Part shown: positions 45,225-57,329 of the stretch, one piece after another
Layout: each line of letters starts with the position of its first letter
Position numbering within the stretch: position 1 is the stretch's first letter
Assembly: GCF_052324685.1 (NCBI RefSeq)
Contig: NC_135221.1
Location: 2,677,126-2,741,125 of the forward strand
Length of the DNA: 64,000 nt
Reading direction: 5' to 3'
Origin: Brachyhypopomus gauderio
Taxonomy: Eukaryota > Chordata > Actinopteri > Gymnotiformes > Hypopomidae
Program-made: the position numbers and the translations under genes
The notes under the pieces: generated by a model
What the model saw: the letters and a program-made list of their open reading frames with translations, nothing else
Databases searched by the model: none
Told to the model about the DNA's origin: nothing

Positions 45225-46660
45225 CAGTATAGTGGTGCTTGAACGTTTGTGAACCCTTTCGAATTTTATGTATTTCTGCACAAATATGACCAAAAACATC
45301 ATCAGATTTTCACACAACTCCTAAAAGTAATGAAAGAGAACCCAGCTAAACAAGACAAAAATATTATACTTGATCATTTATTTATTGAGGAAAATATTAC
45401 ATATTTGTGAGTGCCAGAAGTATGTGATGCTTTGCTTTCTGCAACAAAATGTTTCCGGTAACTGTTGATCAGTACTGAACATGGGCTTGGAGGAATTTTA
45501 GCTCATTCCTCCGTACAGACAAGCTGAAACTCTGGGATGTTGGTGGGTTTCCTCACAATAATTGCTTGCTTCAGGTCCTTCCACAAAATTTTGATTGGAT
45601 TAAACCCAGGACCTTTCTTCTTTAACCATTCATTAATATTCTCTGATATAATTCAGAATTCATTATTCCATCAATTATGGCAAGCTGTCCTGGCAAAGAT
45701 GCAGCAAAACAGGCCCAAACCATGATACTACCACCACCATTTTTCAAAGATGGGATATGGTTCTTGTCACGGTTCAGCTCCGGACCTCTCCTTGTGGGCG
45801 TGTTATTACGTCGTCTGCGTCCAGTTATGTCCATGTTTGTAGTTCCGTGGGTGAGGGTCATTTCTGAGCGTGTTCGGTGGTCTCACCTGTGCCTTGTCTC
45901 GTGATCACTGGGAAATGTTTTCTTCACTTATTTAATGTGCATTCGCGCGATGTCTCGTGCTCGTCTTTGTCTAAAGTTCATGCCTGTGTGAGAAGCCTGA
46001 ACTTCACGTTTATTGTGTCATTAAAGTATGTTTCTTCGTCGCGCCTGCCTCCTTCAAACATCACAGTTCTTATGCAGTGTTTTCCTTTCTCTAAACATGT
46101 GTTTCATTTAAACCAAAAAGTTATATTTTGGTCTCACAAAGGATTCTTCCAATAGCCCCCTGGCTTGATCTTTATCAACCTGCAGAAGAGCAGCAATGTT
46201 CTCTTTGGAGACCAGTGGCTTTCTCATTGCAACCCTTTGATGCACACCATTGTTGTTCAGTGTTCTCATGATGATGGACTCATGAACATTAACATTAGCA
46301 AATGTGACAGAGGCCTTCAGTTGCTTAGCCTTTGTGACCTCGCTGACAACTTCATGCCTTTCTCTTGGAGTGATCTCTGTTGGTCAACCACTCCAGAGGA
46401 GGGTATCTTGAATATCTTCCATTTGTAGACTCTGTCTGTCTATGGATTGGTGGTGTCCAAACTCTTTAGAGATTGTTTTGTAACCTTTCCCAACCTGATG
46501 AACATCATCAACTCCTTTTCTGAGGTCCTCACAAATCTCATTTGTTCGTGCCATGATGCACTTCCACAAACATGTTTTTTGAAGAGCAGACTTTGATACA
46601 TCCCTGTTCTTTAAATACAACATGGTGCACACTCACACCTGATTATCATTCCCCATAAAA
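45225..46660 (-). mobile_element. Tc1-like transposon relic, interrupted by a solo LTR
   Basis: The left end has 'cagtatagtggtgcttgaac', a terminal motif of fish Tc1-like elements. The transposase lies on the minus strand. The N-terminal helix-turn-helix (MARTNEICEDLRKG, QVGKGYKTISKEFG) is at about 46,552-46,440. A catalytic-core piece (GGGSIMVWACFAAS, GQLAIIDG, NSELYQRIL) is at about 45,750-45,625. The middle is frameshifted in several places and broken by the LTR at 45,765. The right terminal repeat is not clear. It is inactive. Confidence 0.8.
45765..46065 (+). mobile_element. Solo LTR fossil, 301 bp
   Basis: It begins TGTCACGG and ends CATCACA, with a perfect 5-bp duplication GTTCT on each side (45,760-45,764 and 46,066-46,070). 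It carries a 'cattaaag' polyadenylation-type signal near its end. Only one terminal repeat is left, so the internal part is gone. It is inserted in the Tc1 relic and is related to the 300-bp block at 1,138-1,437. Confidence 0.8.
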
Positions 46661-46855
46661 TCTAAAGAAAATCATAGAGCTTGACTATTTTCATAGGCCT
46701 ATTGGGCTTTCTCTGTAATGAGAAATCTAACAATAGCTTTCAGACAACTGTTTTTTTGTGTATGTTGAAATAAGTCTGGCATTTGCATTGTATACATGGT
46801 TGGTTAGCTAGCTAGCTAAGTAGGCTATTGCTAGTACCACGATAAGTTCCTTAGC

Positions 46856-47101
46856 CAGTGTTCTCAAGTATCACGGATTGAGCGTGTGACACACGCATTT
46901 GACCGTCTTCACACGCCACACTTCCGATTTCACACGGCGAAAAAAAAAAAATCTAGTTTATTTACCTCTGATCCATATCTATGTCGCCCTCCACTGGCGA
47001 TCGATCGCGGTATACAACGTATACACACCCTCCCCGCTCAACAACTTACATTCGCCACCGACTCTCACACTCTGAAAAGAATTCTAAACTTGAGAGCCCT
47101 G
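46856..47101. mobile_element. hAT MITE, 246 bp
   Basis: The ends CAGTGTTCTCAAGT and, as complement, CAGGGCTCTCAAGT are flanked by a perfect 8-bp duplication, TCCTTAGC (46,848-46,855 and 47,102-47,109). The interior resembles the fragment at 21,960-22,100. Confidence 0.87.
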
Positions 47102-47109
47102 TCCTTAGC

Positions 47110-47886
47110 ACTGCATGGCATGTTGCTAACAAAGTTAGCTAGCTAGCTAGTTATGTGCTTTACCATCCAGCTACCTAAATGCATTGATATTGTGAAATAA
47201 CAAACATTTGAACATATAACGTTTTCAAATGTAAATTGCTATTTTAAACAGGTTTTACATGCAAACAATGGTGCTAAGTATTAGGGCCTTTAACATTCCT
47301 TTCAATACTTTCAGTACATTTGAAGGCCAGTACCTTTGTGCTTTTACTCAAGTAGAGAACCAAAAGAGAACTTGGCCAGGATGTTTTACTTTACCTCACG
47401 TTAAACAGTACGTGGTTTGTTTACTACATCCTCCAGTGAGTAAGGGAAGGACTTTGTTGAGCTGGTACGGGCTAGTTAGGGTAGCTCTTTAATATCAGTC
47501 TGGATTGTCTAGTTCTTTTCTTTGATCCAAAACCTTTCTCTTATGTCCTCAAGGAGGAAGGGATTCAGAAAGCAAGTATAATAACAATCAGACAAGTAAA
47601 AAAAATATTTATGAAGTAAAAAAAAAATTAAAAATGTAATGTGAGAACAGTGGTCCCACCCTAGCATGATGCTAACGCCGAATCACCAAATCATCAGATC
47701 ACAGACATTGATGGGGATGGTTCATGGGGTTTAGACATTAGTAGTCAATAGTTGACCAAACAGAAATGAAAACATTTAATTCATTGTGAAACAGAACTGA
47801 TACTGTGTTGCAGCCCGTAATATGCTAGTAAAGGCTGTATTTACAAAAAATACAACAAATTATGCAAGTCAACAAGACAGAGACAT
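47110..47886. other. NITR7 3-prime flank, duplicated beside NITR8
   Basis: Stretch 47,270-47,690 matches 52,870-53,310, and 47,700-47,886 matches 62,281-62,464. The two halves of this flank are now about 9 kb apart in the second copy. No gene seen. Confidence 0.55.
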
Positions 47887-50800
47887 TTAATCAAGTAAGC
47901 TTTCGTCAGTAAAAGTGGGACATCTGACATCAGAATACACACTTTCTTGGGGCCGTCCTTTCTCCTGATGTTTTCTTGTCGTTTTCCTATCAGTGAAATG
48001 TAAGGCAGCGTAACTCAGCTCTGCTCCATCATGGTCCTGTGGCAATGAACACAAGATACTGAGGTTCTGTCTTCACCAATCTGGGCCTTTGCACATGGTC
48101 ATGAGTCTGTATCTGCGAGGCTTTCTGAAGGTTCACATCCAAGCAGACTCCTGCATGTGCTCTCCAGCCAAAAGGGCAGAGTGAAAGATCAGACTGTGGT
48201 GCTTTTATCAGCTCATTAAACTCAAAAAGACTCAAAAACGTCTAAAACGTCAAAAATTTCTTGCAGCTCTAGGAATGCTGTAGAACATGAGGACTGTGAG
48301 ATTCTGACCTCATCTACGACCCTAAATATGTCTCTGCAGGGAATCAAATTCAGTCAAATACATTTGTTCAGTGATCAGAACTCCTGTGCATATCTGCACG
48401 CAGCTTCTCAAATAGGAAGTTAAAATGTGCGAGATGTACCTGTTTGGTTTTTCTCAGTGGAACAACGTCTTGTTTCTCTGGAGGAAATGAAGAATCAACA
48501 GGATAATGTTTAATGAATATATGTGTGAATATACTGTATGTCTGAATATATATCTGACCTACTTTAACATAACATTACACCTGTGTGGAACCGTCAGGGC
48601 CCTCTACGCCCTCTCAGAGGGCCTAAAATATTTTTAAAACATAAATATATCATATAATTTATCCAATTTTTTAATCTACTTACAGTTTGAAAATCGACAT
48701 CTAAACAATTACAAAAATATAAGCAAATAAATTATTCACCCGTGTCTATTCAATCTGTGTTGGAAGGTGAGGGGTTAAGTGGAAGCCTGTGAGCCTGTGT
48801 CTCCCCCTATCAGGACTGTGATGCCCGCTGTTCGTTTACAGACTAGAGGGCCTGGCAGTTATAATTCAGCACAATACCAGTTTCAAATGACAGTAAAATT
48901 GACCAATCATATCTTCCCTCTTAGTGGGCGGGCTTAACTGTATGATAATTTCCGCCCGCTGTGGCGATGCTAGCTGTCGTTAGCGTACCACTGCTAGCTA
49001 GTTTCGATTCAGTCCTTTGATGTCCTCGTGTGCGTTGTTTACTTATTCTGCTCCCGAGGAACACGGAGCTGTGGACCTTATTTTGTTGGAACCTTATTTT
49101 GCTTAAGAGGTTATCTAGTACAGATGTTACTGTTTATTGCATTTTTAAAGCTGTACTGTCGTCTCATTTTTTCTTTTTTTCTTTTTGCAGTTAGTTAGGA
49201 GAGGAAACAAATTTCATGGGAGAGGGCCCAGGTTTAATGCACGGTTCGCTACTGCATTACACAATTGTTCACCGATAAAACACACAGATCTTGAAATACA
49301 TATAATTCTAAAATAAAATGCATATCATAATTCTAAATTTCACATTTCTTCTTTTCAAACATGAACAATCAGTTATTTTAATCAACACTTACCACTGTGG
49401 TGTCGAACGTTTTTCCATCTACAAATTAAAATGGCTTGAGCCAAGATCACCACTACACAAACACCCAAAACCACTCCCATCCACGTCATGGCAGCATTCA
49501 CAGGACTTGCTGTAAGAAAGGAATACAGAAATACCCCCACATTTTGAAAATGTGCAAATTTTGGATGGACAAATATCAAAGACCTAGGAAGACCTATTTT
49601 CATGTTAAACCCAAAACACATAAAGTTCATTTAAAAAATGTGTTATTATTTACAATACGATTTAAGATTTTACAGGTAAAATTAAACAGTACTATAAAGT
49701 GCATACAATAAGACACCATACATACTGTATGTACATGTACGTCTACTGTCTGCCATCTTGTGCCTGCATGCTGTGTGTCTTCTCTGATATGCTGAACTCT
49801 CGTGAGTGCATTTTCTATGAGACAGTGAATCCTATGCTACCATTTTCTTTGTTTACAGCAGTTTTCAGTACAGTATCTCTCCCAGGCAAGTATGTACTGT
49901 ACAAATATTACAAATAAATTAAATGTTCAGGTAATAAAGAATATAGTACAGTAATGTACACAGTGAAAAAAGATTAAATATGTATTCTGGTTGTCTGCAT
50001 TCATGCAAGCACATTCATTCATCTATAGATTACGTCTACTGGCCCCGCAAATTTTGAATGTTAGTTTCCAAGGAAAAAAATATGCGAATTTGTGAAGCCG
50101 CAGACCAATGTGAAATGTTTCTACTCTTGTACTACTGTGAAACGTCAGTGCAAAAAAGCTGAGATAGCTCAAATGATTTAACCACAAGTAAACCATAAAC
50201 ACACAAACACACACAGATGTGATTTCACCTGTGTGTACATCTCAAACATTGTCTTTGGTAACACTCAATGAACAGAATGCTTGATTTTAATGAGTTTAGT
50301 TTACATGACACAGCAGTAATGTTAGTCTTATACTGACAATACTGTGATTGTACTTAATCGTATGAACTATTCAAATATGAACGTAGAATTAAAAAAAAAA
50401 AATTGCATTGCTTACTCAGACCTACTGTTGTTCCATTTCCAAGAAGGATCTTCCCACAGGTGAGCACAGCGCAGTAGTAAGTGCCAGTATCAGAGACGCT
50501 GAGGACACTCTTGGAGAGGTTGTACACACAGCTGTGTGGAGAAGAGCTGATCTCACACTGACGGCTGCTGTTGTGGTGAGTGGAGATGATTTCAGGATGG
50601 GAGTCTCCTGCAGAAGATCTGAACCAGAACACTTGGAGTTCTGCTGTTCTCCTCTCAGAGAGGACGCTACACTGCAGAGACACAGACTCTCCTGGAGGAA
50701 CCCTCTCCACTTCTGGACTTTGGACCACTGATATGTTTAATTCTGCATGTCCTGGGCAATATATTTAATGTTTATCATCAGACATTTATTGTCCTAATGA

Positions 50801-51505
50801 ACATGGAAATATAAAACATGCGGTTTCTGTTCTGTATTTGCACAAAACAGTATATAATTAGCTCAGGTTACTTAAATAATCTTATATTGTACAGATTATT
50901 AACACAAACACATAAAAGTACTCTCATATGTCTAACATTGTTTTAGGATTTGGAGACGTTATTTGGTTTATTACCTGATACAGCTAAAAATGTTCCAGTA
51001 GAAAATTGTATTGCATAGGACAAAAGCACTCCACAGTAGTATGTCCCTTGGTCATCTGTAGTAATATTTGGAACTTGCAAAGAAATGCTGGTCTTTGTCC
51101 TTTCCACTCTGAAGCCAAATTTCTTAAACGCAGGATAAATTATGGCGTCCATCCGTGCTCCTTGTGTTCCAATTTCCTGAGGTTCTCGTCCTGGCTTTTG
51201 CTGGTACCAGATCATATTTTCTCCACTGGTTTCTTCTGCAAATGTGCAGTTCAGTGTAACAGATTCCCCCAGCTTCGCTGCCACAAACGAAGGCTGATGG
51301 AGTGTCAGAGCTTCTGTGAAGTCTAAAAGTGAGGTTAGACCTGGCTTAGCGACGCAGACATCACAACTCTCAAACAGTTTTTTAGTAACTCTTATCTGTC
51401 AGTGTCTAAAAGCCAACAGAACAGAAACGTGATCTGTTTGGTGAAAGGTCTGTAAAACTTACATATGTTGTGGACAACCACAATGAAAATCCAGACTTGG
51501 GTCAT
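47887..51505 (-). CDS. nitr: NITR7: two-Ig inhibitory NITR, NITR6-type V with a NITR8-type tail
   Basis: Exons, minus strand: leader 51,505-51,463; V 51,322-50,975; I 50,727-50,416; transmembrane 49,509-49,393; cytoplasmic 48,477-48,440 (38 bp); tail 48,036-47,887. Sum 1,008 bp, 335 residues, in frame. The leader is the same as in NITR6 (MTQVWIFIVVVHNI). The V domain has LNCTF, MIWYQQKPGREPQ, DDQGTYYCG and FSTGTFLAV. The membrane segment is VNAAMTWMGVVLGVCVVVI, and the tail has LSYAAL and SVYSDV, both canonical ITIMs, ending FTDESLLD. The 5-prime half thus belongs with NITR6 and the 3-prime half with NITR8, indicating a recombinant gene. A 674-bp hAT element sits in the intron between membrane and cytoplasmic exons. 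Confidence 0.89.
48581..49254. mobile_element. hAT element, 674 bp, in NITR7 intron 4
   Basis: The ends CTGTGTGGAACCGT (left) and the complement of CAGTAGCGAACCGT (right) are flanked by a perfect 8-bp duplication, CATTACAC (48,573-48,580 and 49,255-49,262). NITR8 lacks it near 63,145. The interior has no transposase. Confidence 0.82.
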
Positions 51506-51611
51506 AACTGTAGGACAACCAATTTCTTCTCGAAGCGAAACATTCAGAATTAAGGCAGCTGAAAAGAGTATCAAGGGTTTCTCTTGCTGGAGCTCTTCAG
51601 GTATTAATCTC

Positions 51612-51616
51612 ATTGG
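51612..51616 (-). promoter_or_regulatory. CCAAT box upstream of NITR7
   Basis: ATTGG in 'ctcattggctgacac', about 110 bp upstream of the leader ATG, same context as NITR6. A TA microsatellite at 51,707-51,740 lies just beyond and is not in NITR6. Confidence 0.45.
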
Positions 51617-51700
51617 CTGACACAAGTTCCTGTACAATTTCCATGTTCATGATGAAACCCACATTGACACACAGAAGAAAAAAAAACTGTCTAAGTTTAA

Positions 51701-51743
<43 letters not shown>

Positions 51744-51829
51744 GAGGATCAAATTCACTTTAATTATTTGTGTCTATTTCTCTCACTTACAGTAGGAGAT
51801 GGAGATCTACTGAATAAATTCACACACTT

Positions 51830-52815
51830 ACACACTACTCTTTTGGCTCCGGTTCTGTACCTCACTGCTTCAAAAAAGCTGTTGTCTGTCCTCTGTTAAA
51901 AAAGCAAAATTTGGACTCTTCTCTGCATGAAAACTATAGACCCATCTCCAAACTTCCATTTTTATCAAAGATCCTTAAGAAGGTTGTAGCTGAACAACTC
52001 AACCGTTTTTTGGGGGAAAATAATTTTGTGCTAAACTGGTTCATCTCTTACTTATCTGAAAGGTCTTTTACTGTTCTTATGAATCATGTTTATTCTGATG
52101 TTGCACCACTGTCCTGTGGGGTATCCCATGGTTCAGTTTTGGGCCCAATCTTCTTTTTATTGTACCTTTACCCTTTAGTAGACATTTTAAAATGTTACAG
52201 TAATGTGTCATATCATCTGTATGCTGATGACATTCAGCTGTACTGTTCCTTTAGAGCAGAAGTCACCAACGTGGTGCCTGCGGGCACCATGTCGCCCGCG
52301 GGCCTGTTCTAAAAATAGCTCACTATAGTGCCAAGCACCAATGAGCTGCATTTATTTTTTTTTTGCTACTATTAGGGATTGTCCGCGGTTGCTAGCGGTC
52401 TTCCCGCTTAGCAATCGACAATTGCTTAGCACCCCCACCCGCTCAACAACTTTCGTTTGATTGATGTGTATCAATCTGGTAGCCCTCCGAAATAATTGGT
52501 ATCCAAGAAGTAGCTCCCAGTTTCAAAAAGGTTGGTGACCCCTGCTTTAGAGCCTCTGAATTCCACAAATTGGCTGATCTCTGTAATTGCCTGTCACAAG
52601 TTAAAGTATGGTTGAACAAAAACTACCTGCAGTTAAATGCAAACAAGACTGAAACTCTTATTGTTGCTCCTGATGATAAAATCCCTGCAATCAGGCAGCA
52701 TCTTGCTTTTTTAACCCCTTCAGCAAAAAATAGTCTCAGAAATTTGGGTGTTGTTTTTGATAGTTCTTTGTCGTTTGACACCCATTGTATAACTTTAGTT
52801 ATGTTTTAGTTATGT
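51830..52815 (+). mobile_element. Degenerate LINE reverse-transcriptase fragment
   Basis: Plus-strand frames read ENYRPISKLPFLSKIL, LSCGVSHGSVLGP and YHLYADDIQLY (intact YADD box) up to 52,256. After a MITE, the frame resumes with LADLCNCLSQVKVWL, LQLNANKTETLIV and LRNLGVVFDSSLSF to about 52,790. The order and boxes fit an L2/CR1-like LINE. Both ends are missing and internal deletions occur between the palm motifs, so it is dead. Confidence 0.8.
52257..52544. mobile_element. hAT MITE, 288 bp, inside the LINE fragment
   Basis: The ends CAGAAGTCACCAAC and, as complement, CAGGGGTCACCAAC are flanked by a perfect 8-bp duplication, CTTTAGAG (52,249-52,256 and 52,545-52,552). It splits the LINE between YADD and the downstream thumb-like region. 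Confidence 0.9.
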
Positions 52816-53639
52816 AAATGTTTTAGTTATGTAAATGTTTTTATCATTTAAGGAACATTTAAAAACTGGTGCTAAATATTAGGGCCTTAACATTACTTTC
52901 AATACTTTTAGTACATTTGAAGGCCAGTATTTTTGTACTTTTACTCAAGTAGAGAACTAAAAGAGAACTTGGACTGGATGTTTTACTTTAACTTAAGTAT
53001 GTGGTTTGTTTACTTCATCTACCACTGGATAAGGGGAGAACTTTGTTGAGCAGGTACTGGCTAGTTAGTTTAGCTGTTTAATATCAGTCTGGATTGTCTA
53101 GTTATTTTCTCTAAAACCTTTCTCTTATGTCCTCAAGAAGGAAGGCATTCGGAAAGCAAGAATAATAATCAAACAAGGCAAAAAAAAATTCATAAGTTAA
53201 AAACCTCTAATCACACCATTGTGTTGAACGTTGTGATTACAAAAGGAGAGAGTGAGGACTTGCGGGACAGGAAGGGAACGCACAAGCATGTTGCTAACGC
53301 CCACATTTTTAATCACCAAGGGCCTCATTTATAAAGGGTGCGTATGCACAAAAAGGGGCCTGAAATGTGCGTACGCATCATCTCACGTAAGATCTGTGAT
53401 TTATAAAAAAATACTTGGCGTGAAAATGAGCGTATATTTAAGCAAAGTTTGAGGCATCCGTATCCCTTCAAAAGATTGCGGAGAGAGCGGGAATTAGTGA
53501 TATCCATGTGGTAAGGTAGGGAATTGCAAGTAAATGCACAAGCCTTCATTTTTTCCGCTTATTTGTTCATAGTGCATAAATCAAGAGAAGGACAGAAGAT
53601 TAAGGAAAATTAAGCATCACTTGTTCAATTATGTTTTTT

Positions 53640-56617
53640 GTCTGCATGTATAGTTTATGTATGTATCTTAACGCTGGGTATCGACGTAGATAATATAAAT
53701 ATACTTCTGCAAACCGTAGCAATCTCTGATCACTATTTAGTCCAATTCGATCTTCACCTTAATATAAATACCCGCCCGTCTCCTTGGCAGTGTATAAAGC
53801 GCTCGATAAATTCATCAACAGCAACACAGTTTATTGAAACCCTCCCAGACTTAACTGGTTTAGCCCACTCGCCATCCGATCCAGGAAAGTTAGATAGTCT
53901 AACCGACTGCTTAGAGAATACCTGCAGATCAGCTCTAGATATAGTAGCTTCACTAAAATATAAAAAGGCTAGATCCAAAAAGCTCGCCCCGTGGTACACT
54001 GACCAAACTAGAAACTTAAAACAAATAGCATGTAATTTAGAGCGGAAATGGCGATCTACTAAATTGGAAGTATTCCACTGTGCCTGGAAGGATAGCATTA
54101 TTGAATATAAACGGGCACTCACTAAAGCACGCTCAGCATACTTAGCCTCACTGATACTATTAGAAATAATACTATTTCTAAACTTACAAAAAACCAAGCA
54201 GGCGCAGAACCTCAGATTCCAGTTGACCTCACTAGTAATGTATTTATAGATTTCTTTGATAATAAAATTGAGAATATTAGACAAAATATAAAACCTTTTA
54301 TTAGCAATACAACTGGTATGTCATCTGGTTTGGTTGATATTGATTTAAATTACATACCGGGAGAAAAAACTTGATGCTTTTCATCCACTCCCACAATCAG
54401 AATTAGAGAAAATAATTTCTTCCTTAAATTGTACTACCTGCACACTAGACTCAGTTCCCTCAAAGTTATTAAAAGAGGTATTACCAGCTGTAACTGAACC
54501 TCTTCTAACTATAGTTAACTAATCCATTACAATAGGTCACATGCCCAAATCATGTAAATTAGCAGTTGGTAAACCTCTGATCAAGAAACCAAATCTTGAT
54601 CCGACTGTGCTATCTAATTATAGACCCATTTCAAACACATCATTTATATCTAAGATCATAGAAAAAGCTGTTGCCCAGCAATTATGCCTATATCTGCATA
54701 GGAATTACATATTTGAAAAGTTCCAATCCAGCTTTAGGCCCCATCACAGTACTGAAACAGCATTAGTTAAAGTAACAAATGATCTCCTCCTTGCATCAGA
54801 TCAAGGCTATGTATCACTGTTAGTGCTTCTCGATCTTAGTGCAGCTTTCGACACAATTGATCATAGGATCTTACTAAAGCGGTTAGAATGCTTGGTTGGA
54901 GTCTCAGGCACAGCCCTTTCATGGTTTTACTCTTACTTGACAAATCGCTATCAGTTTGAAGAGCTCAATAATATTCCATCCAAACGTACAATAGTTAAAT
55001 ACGGGGTCCCGCAAGGCTCCATCTTAGAACCACTATTATATACATTATATATGCTACCACTGAGCACAGTTATAAACAAACATGGTGTTAATTTTCACTG
55101 CTATGCAGATGACACTCAACTTTACATATCAGCCAAACCTGATGACAAACTCAGTTTAGGAAAAATTGAGGCCTGTGTAAGAGATATTAAATGCTGGATG
55201 TCTCTAAACTTCCTCCAACTAAATGAGGACAAAACAGAAGTTCTCCTTGTGGGCCCTAAGGACGCAAGACAAAAAATTCCAGATCTAATGCTTAATCTTG
55301 CAGACTATCCCATTACACCTGGCACAGTAGCCAAAAACCTAGGCGTCACACACAACTCCGACCTATCATTTGATAAATACATAGATAATACTACTAGGAT
55401 AGCTTTTCTACATCTCCGCAACATTGCCAAATTAAGAAATGCATTATCACAGGATGATGCAGAAAAATTGGTGCATGCCTTTGTTAGCTCTAGATTAGAC
55501 TATGTTGTTCAAATAGGAATCTAAATAAACTTCAAATAGTTCAAAATGCCACAGCTAGAGTTTTGACCAGAACTTGAAAATTTCAGCATATTAGACCAGT
55601 CCTATCAGCTCTGCATTGGCTCCCAGTTAAATTCCATATTGATTTTAAAATTCTATTATTAACATATAAAGCACTGCACGGGCTTGCTCCTGAATACCTC
55701 CAGGAACTTATTTCCTACTATGAACCCCCACGTCCACTAAGATCACAGGGTGCTGGTCTGTTATTAGTTCCACAAATTAATAAGGTAACAGCAGGGGGAA
55801 GAGCCTTTTCTTATAAGGCCCCCCAGCTTTGGAACAACCTTCCAAAATGCGTACGGGACTCTGACACAGTCACAATCTTTAAGTCTAGGTTGAAAACCCA
55901 CCTATTTGGTTTAGGGTTTGATAATTAACATCCCCCCTTAGATAAAGGTACAGACCCAGGGGTTTATAGACGAAGGGTTTTATGGTAGACTGGGGCGCTG
56001 GTGCTGTCGTCCTGTCACTGCTCGTGGTCACTCAAGTTTGTTGACAGTGCAGTGGATGGATGCCATTGTCTCAGAATGCCCCCAAGCCTATGTTACCTTC
56101 TGGTTCTGCCTTTTTAGCTAGGCTGTAATAGTTTAACTTATTGCCGGAGTTGCTGCCACACTCCAGAAATGTGTTTAATTTCATCTGTCCTGTATATGTC
56201 CTCATACAGAGCTAATTTTCCCTGTTTCATTTTCTCTACATGGCTGCCCGCCTGCTCGAGGAAAAATGAGATGAGGAGAGACAAGCGATTCATCCAGTGC
56301 CAGCCACCTACTGCCTGACCGGATAAGCCTACACCATGATGGACATTACTACATCTTTTCCTTTTCTTTATTTCTTTCTGTTTAAATTGTTGTTGTTGTC
56401 ATGGTGACCGTTGTCAGCCAGAGGAGGATGGGTTCCCCCCCTGAGTCTTGGTTCCTCTCAAGGTTTCTTCCTCGTGCCCTTAGGGAGTTTTTCCTTGCCA
56501 CTGTCGCCCTTGGCTTGCTCTCTGGGGGTTTGGACTCAGCACTTGTAAAGCTGCTTTGTGACAACAACTGTTGTAAAAAGCGCTATATAAATAAAATTTG
56601 ATTGATTGATTGATCTT
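53640..56617 (+). mobile_element. L2/CR1-like LINE, 5-prime truncated, few breaks
   Basis: It begins inside the endonuclease domain (SDHYLVQFDL near 53,728) and continues in frame to 54,249. The reverse transcriptase follows, with open frame 54,541-55,524: NYRPISN, FRPHHSTETAL, LLDLSAAFDTIDH, YGVPQGSILEP, YADDTQLYIS and NLGVTHNSDLSFD. C-terminal pieces are at 55,560-55,920 (LHWLPVKF, APQLWNNLPKC, FKSRLKTHLFGLG). At least two frame breaks separate the parts. The 3-prime end reads 'aaaaagcgctatataaataa' and closes in (TTGA)n at about 56,600-56,615. It is inserted in the Harbinger element. Confidence 0.85.
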
Positions 56618-56769
56618 ATTCTGCATTATATGTATATGTAGCATTATCTTTCTACTAAATTGGGTATTTCACTCTGTAGTTTATTTAAAATGTATTTGTA
56701 TTATCTGTTTTGTCTCACAGTTTTAAAATGTAAAGGTGTTATTCATCATTATTATTATTATTATTATTA

Positions 56770-57129
56770 TTATTGCAACAAATTATACTTTATAATATAA
56801 TAAAGAGAGAGGAAAGATGTTAAGGGCTGGTAATAGTTGCATATAATTACGATTCTCTTTTTTGCGTTGACTTTTAAATCTGACCACTTTTTCTTTACCT
56901 CTGCAACAGTTCGGCTTGTGGAACTAACATTATTTACTGCTGCAGCCTCATGTTGCCACTCAACAAACTTGCGTTTGTTGGTAATGCCACTACTAAGGCC
57001 ATCAAACAACACATCCTTCCTTGCCTCTACCTCTGAAACAAGGGCCTCTACTTCACATGCTCCGAAATTCCGCTTCTTTGGCTTGCGTTCCTCAATTATT
57101 CCACTCAGAATGAATGGGGAATCCCACAT
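56770..57129 (-). pseudogene. Harbinger-associated Myb/SANT-like gene remnant
   Basis: A minus-strand frame from ATG at 57,127 reads KKRNFGACEVEALVSEVE, then SGITNKRKFVEWQH, AVNNVSSTSRTVAEV and KKWSDLKVNAKKR. This is the Myb/SANT-like (NAIF1-like) DNA-binding domain encoded by the second gene of PIF/Harbinger transposons, which helps nuclear import and DNA binding of the transposase. It is cut after the helix-rich domain, with no C-terminal region recognised. Confidence 0.72.
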
Positions 57130-57329
57130 TTAAATATTCACTGTGTGATTTGCATGGACCTTTTATGGGTAAATGTGGGCGGTGCGGAGGCGGAACGCGA
57201 GGCTGGGTCACCTGCGCACACTTACAAGCAGGTTGATTTATTTAGAGGAAACAGCGTTCAGGTGTGCGTACACACGGTTTTTTAAATCTGAATTTTTTTG
57301 GGCGTACGCCATTTCCTGAAACCGTTTCA

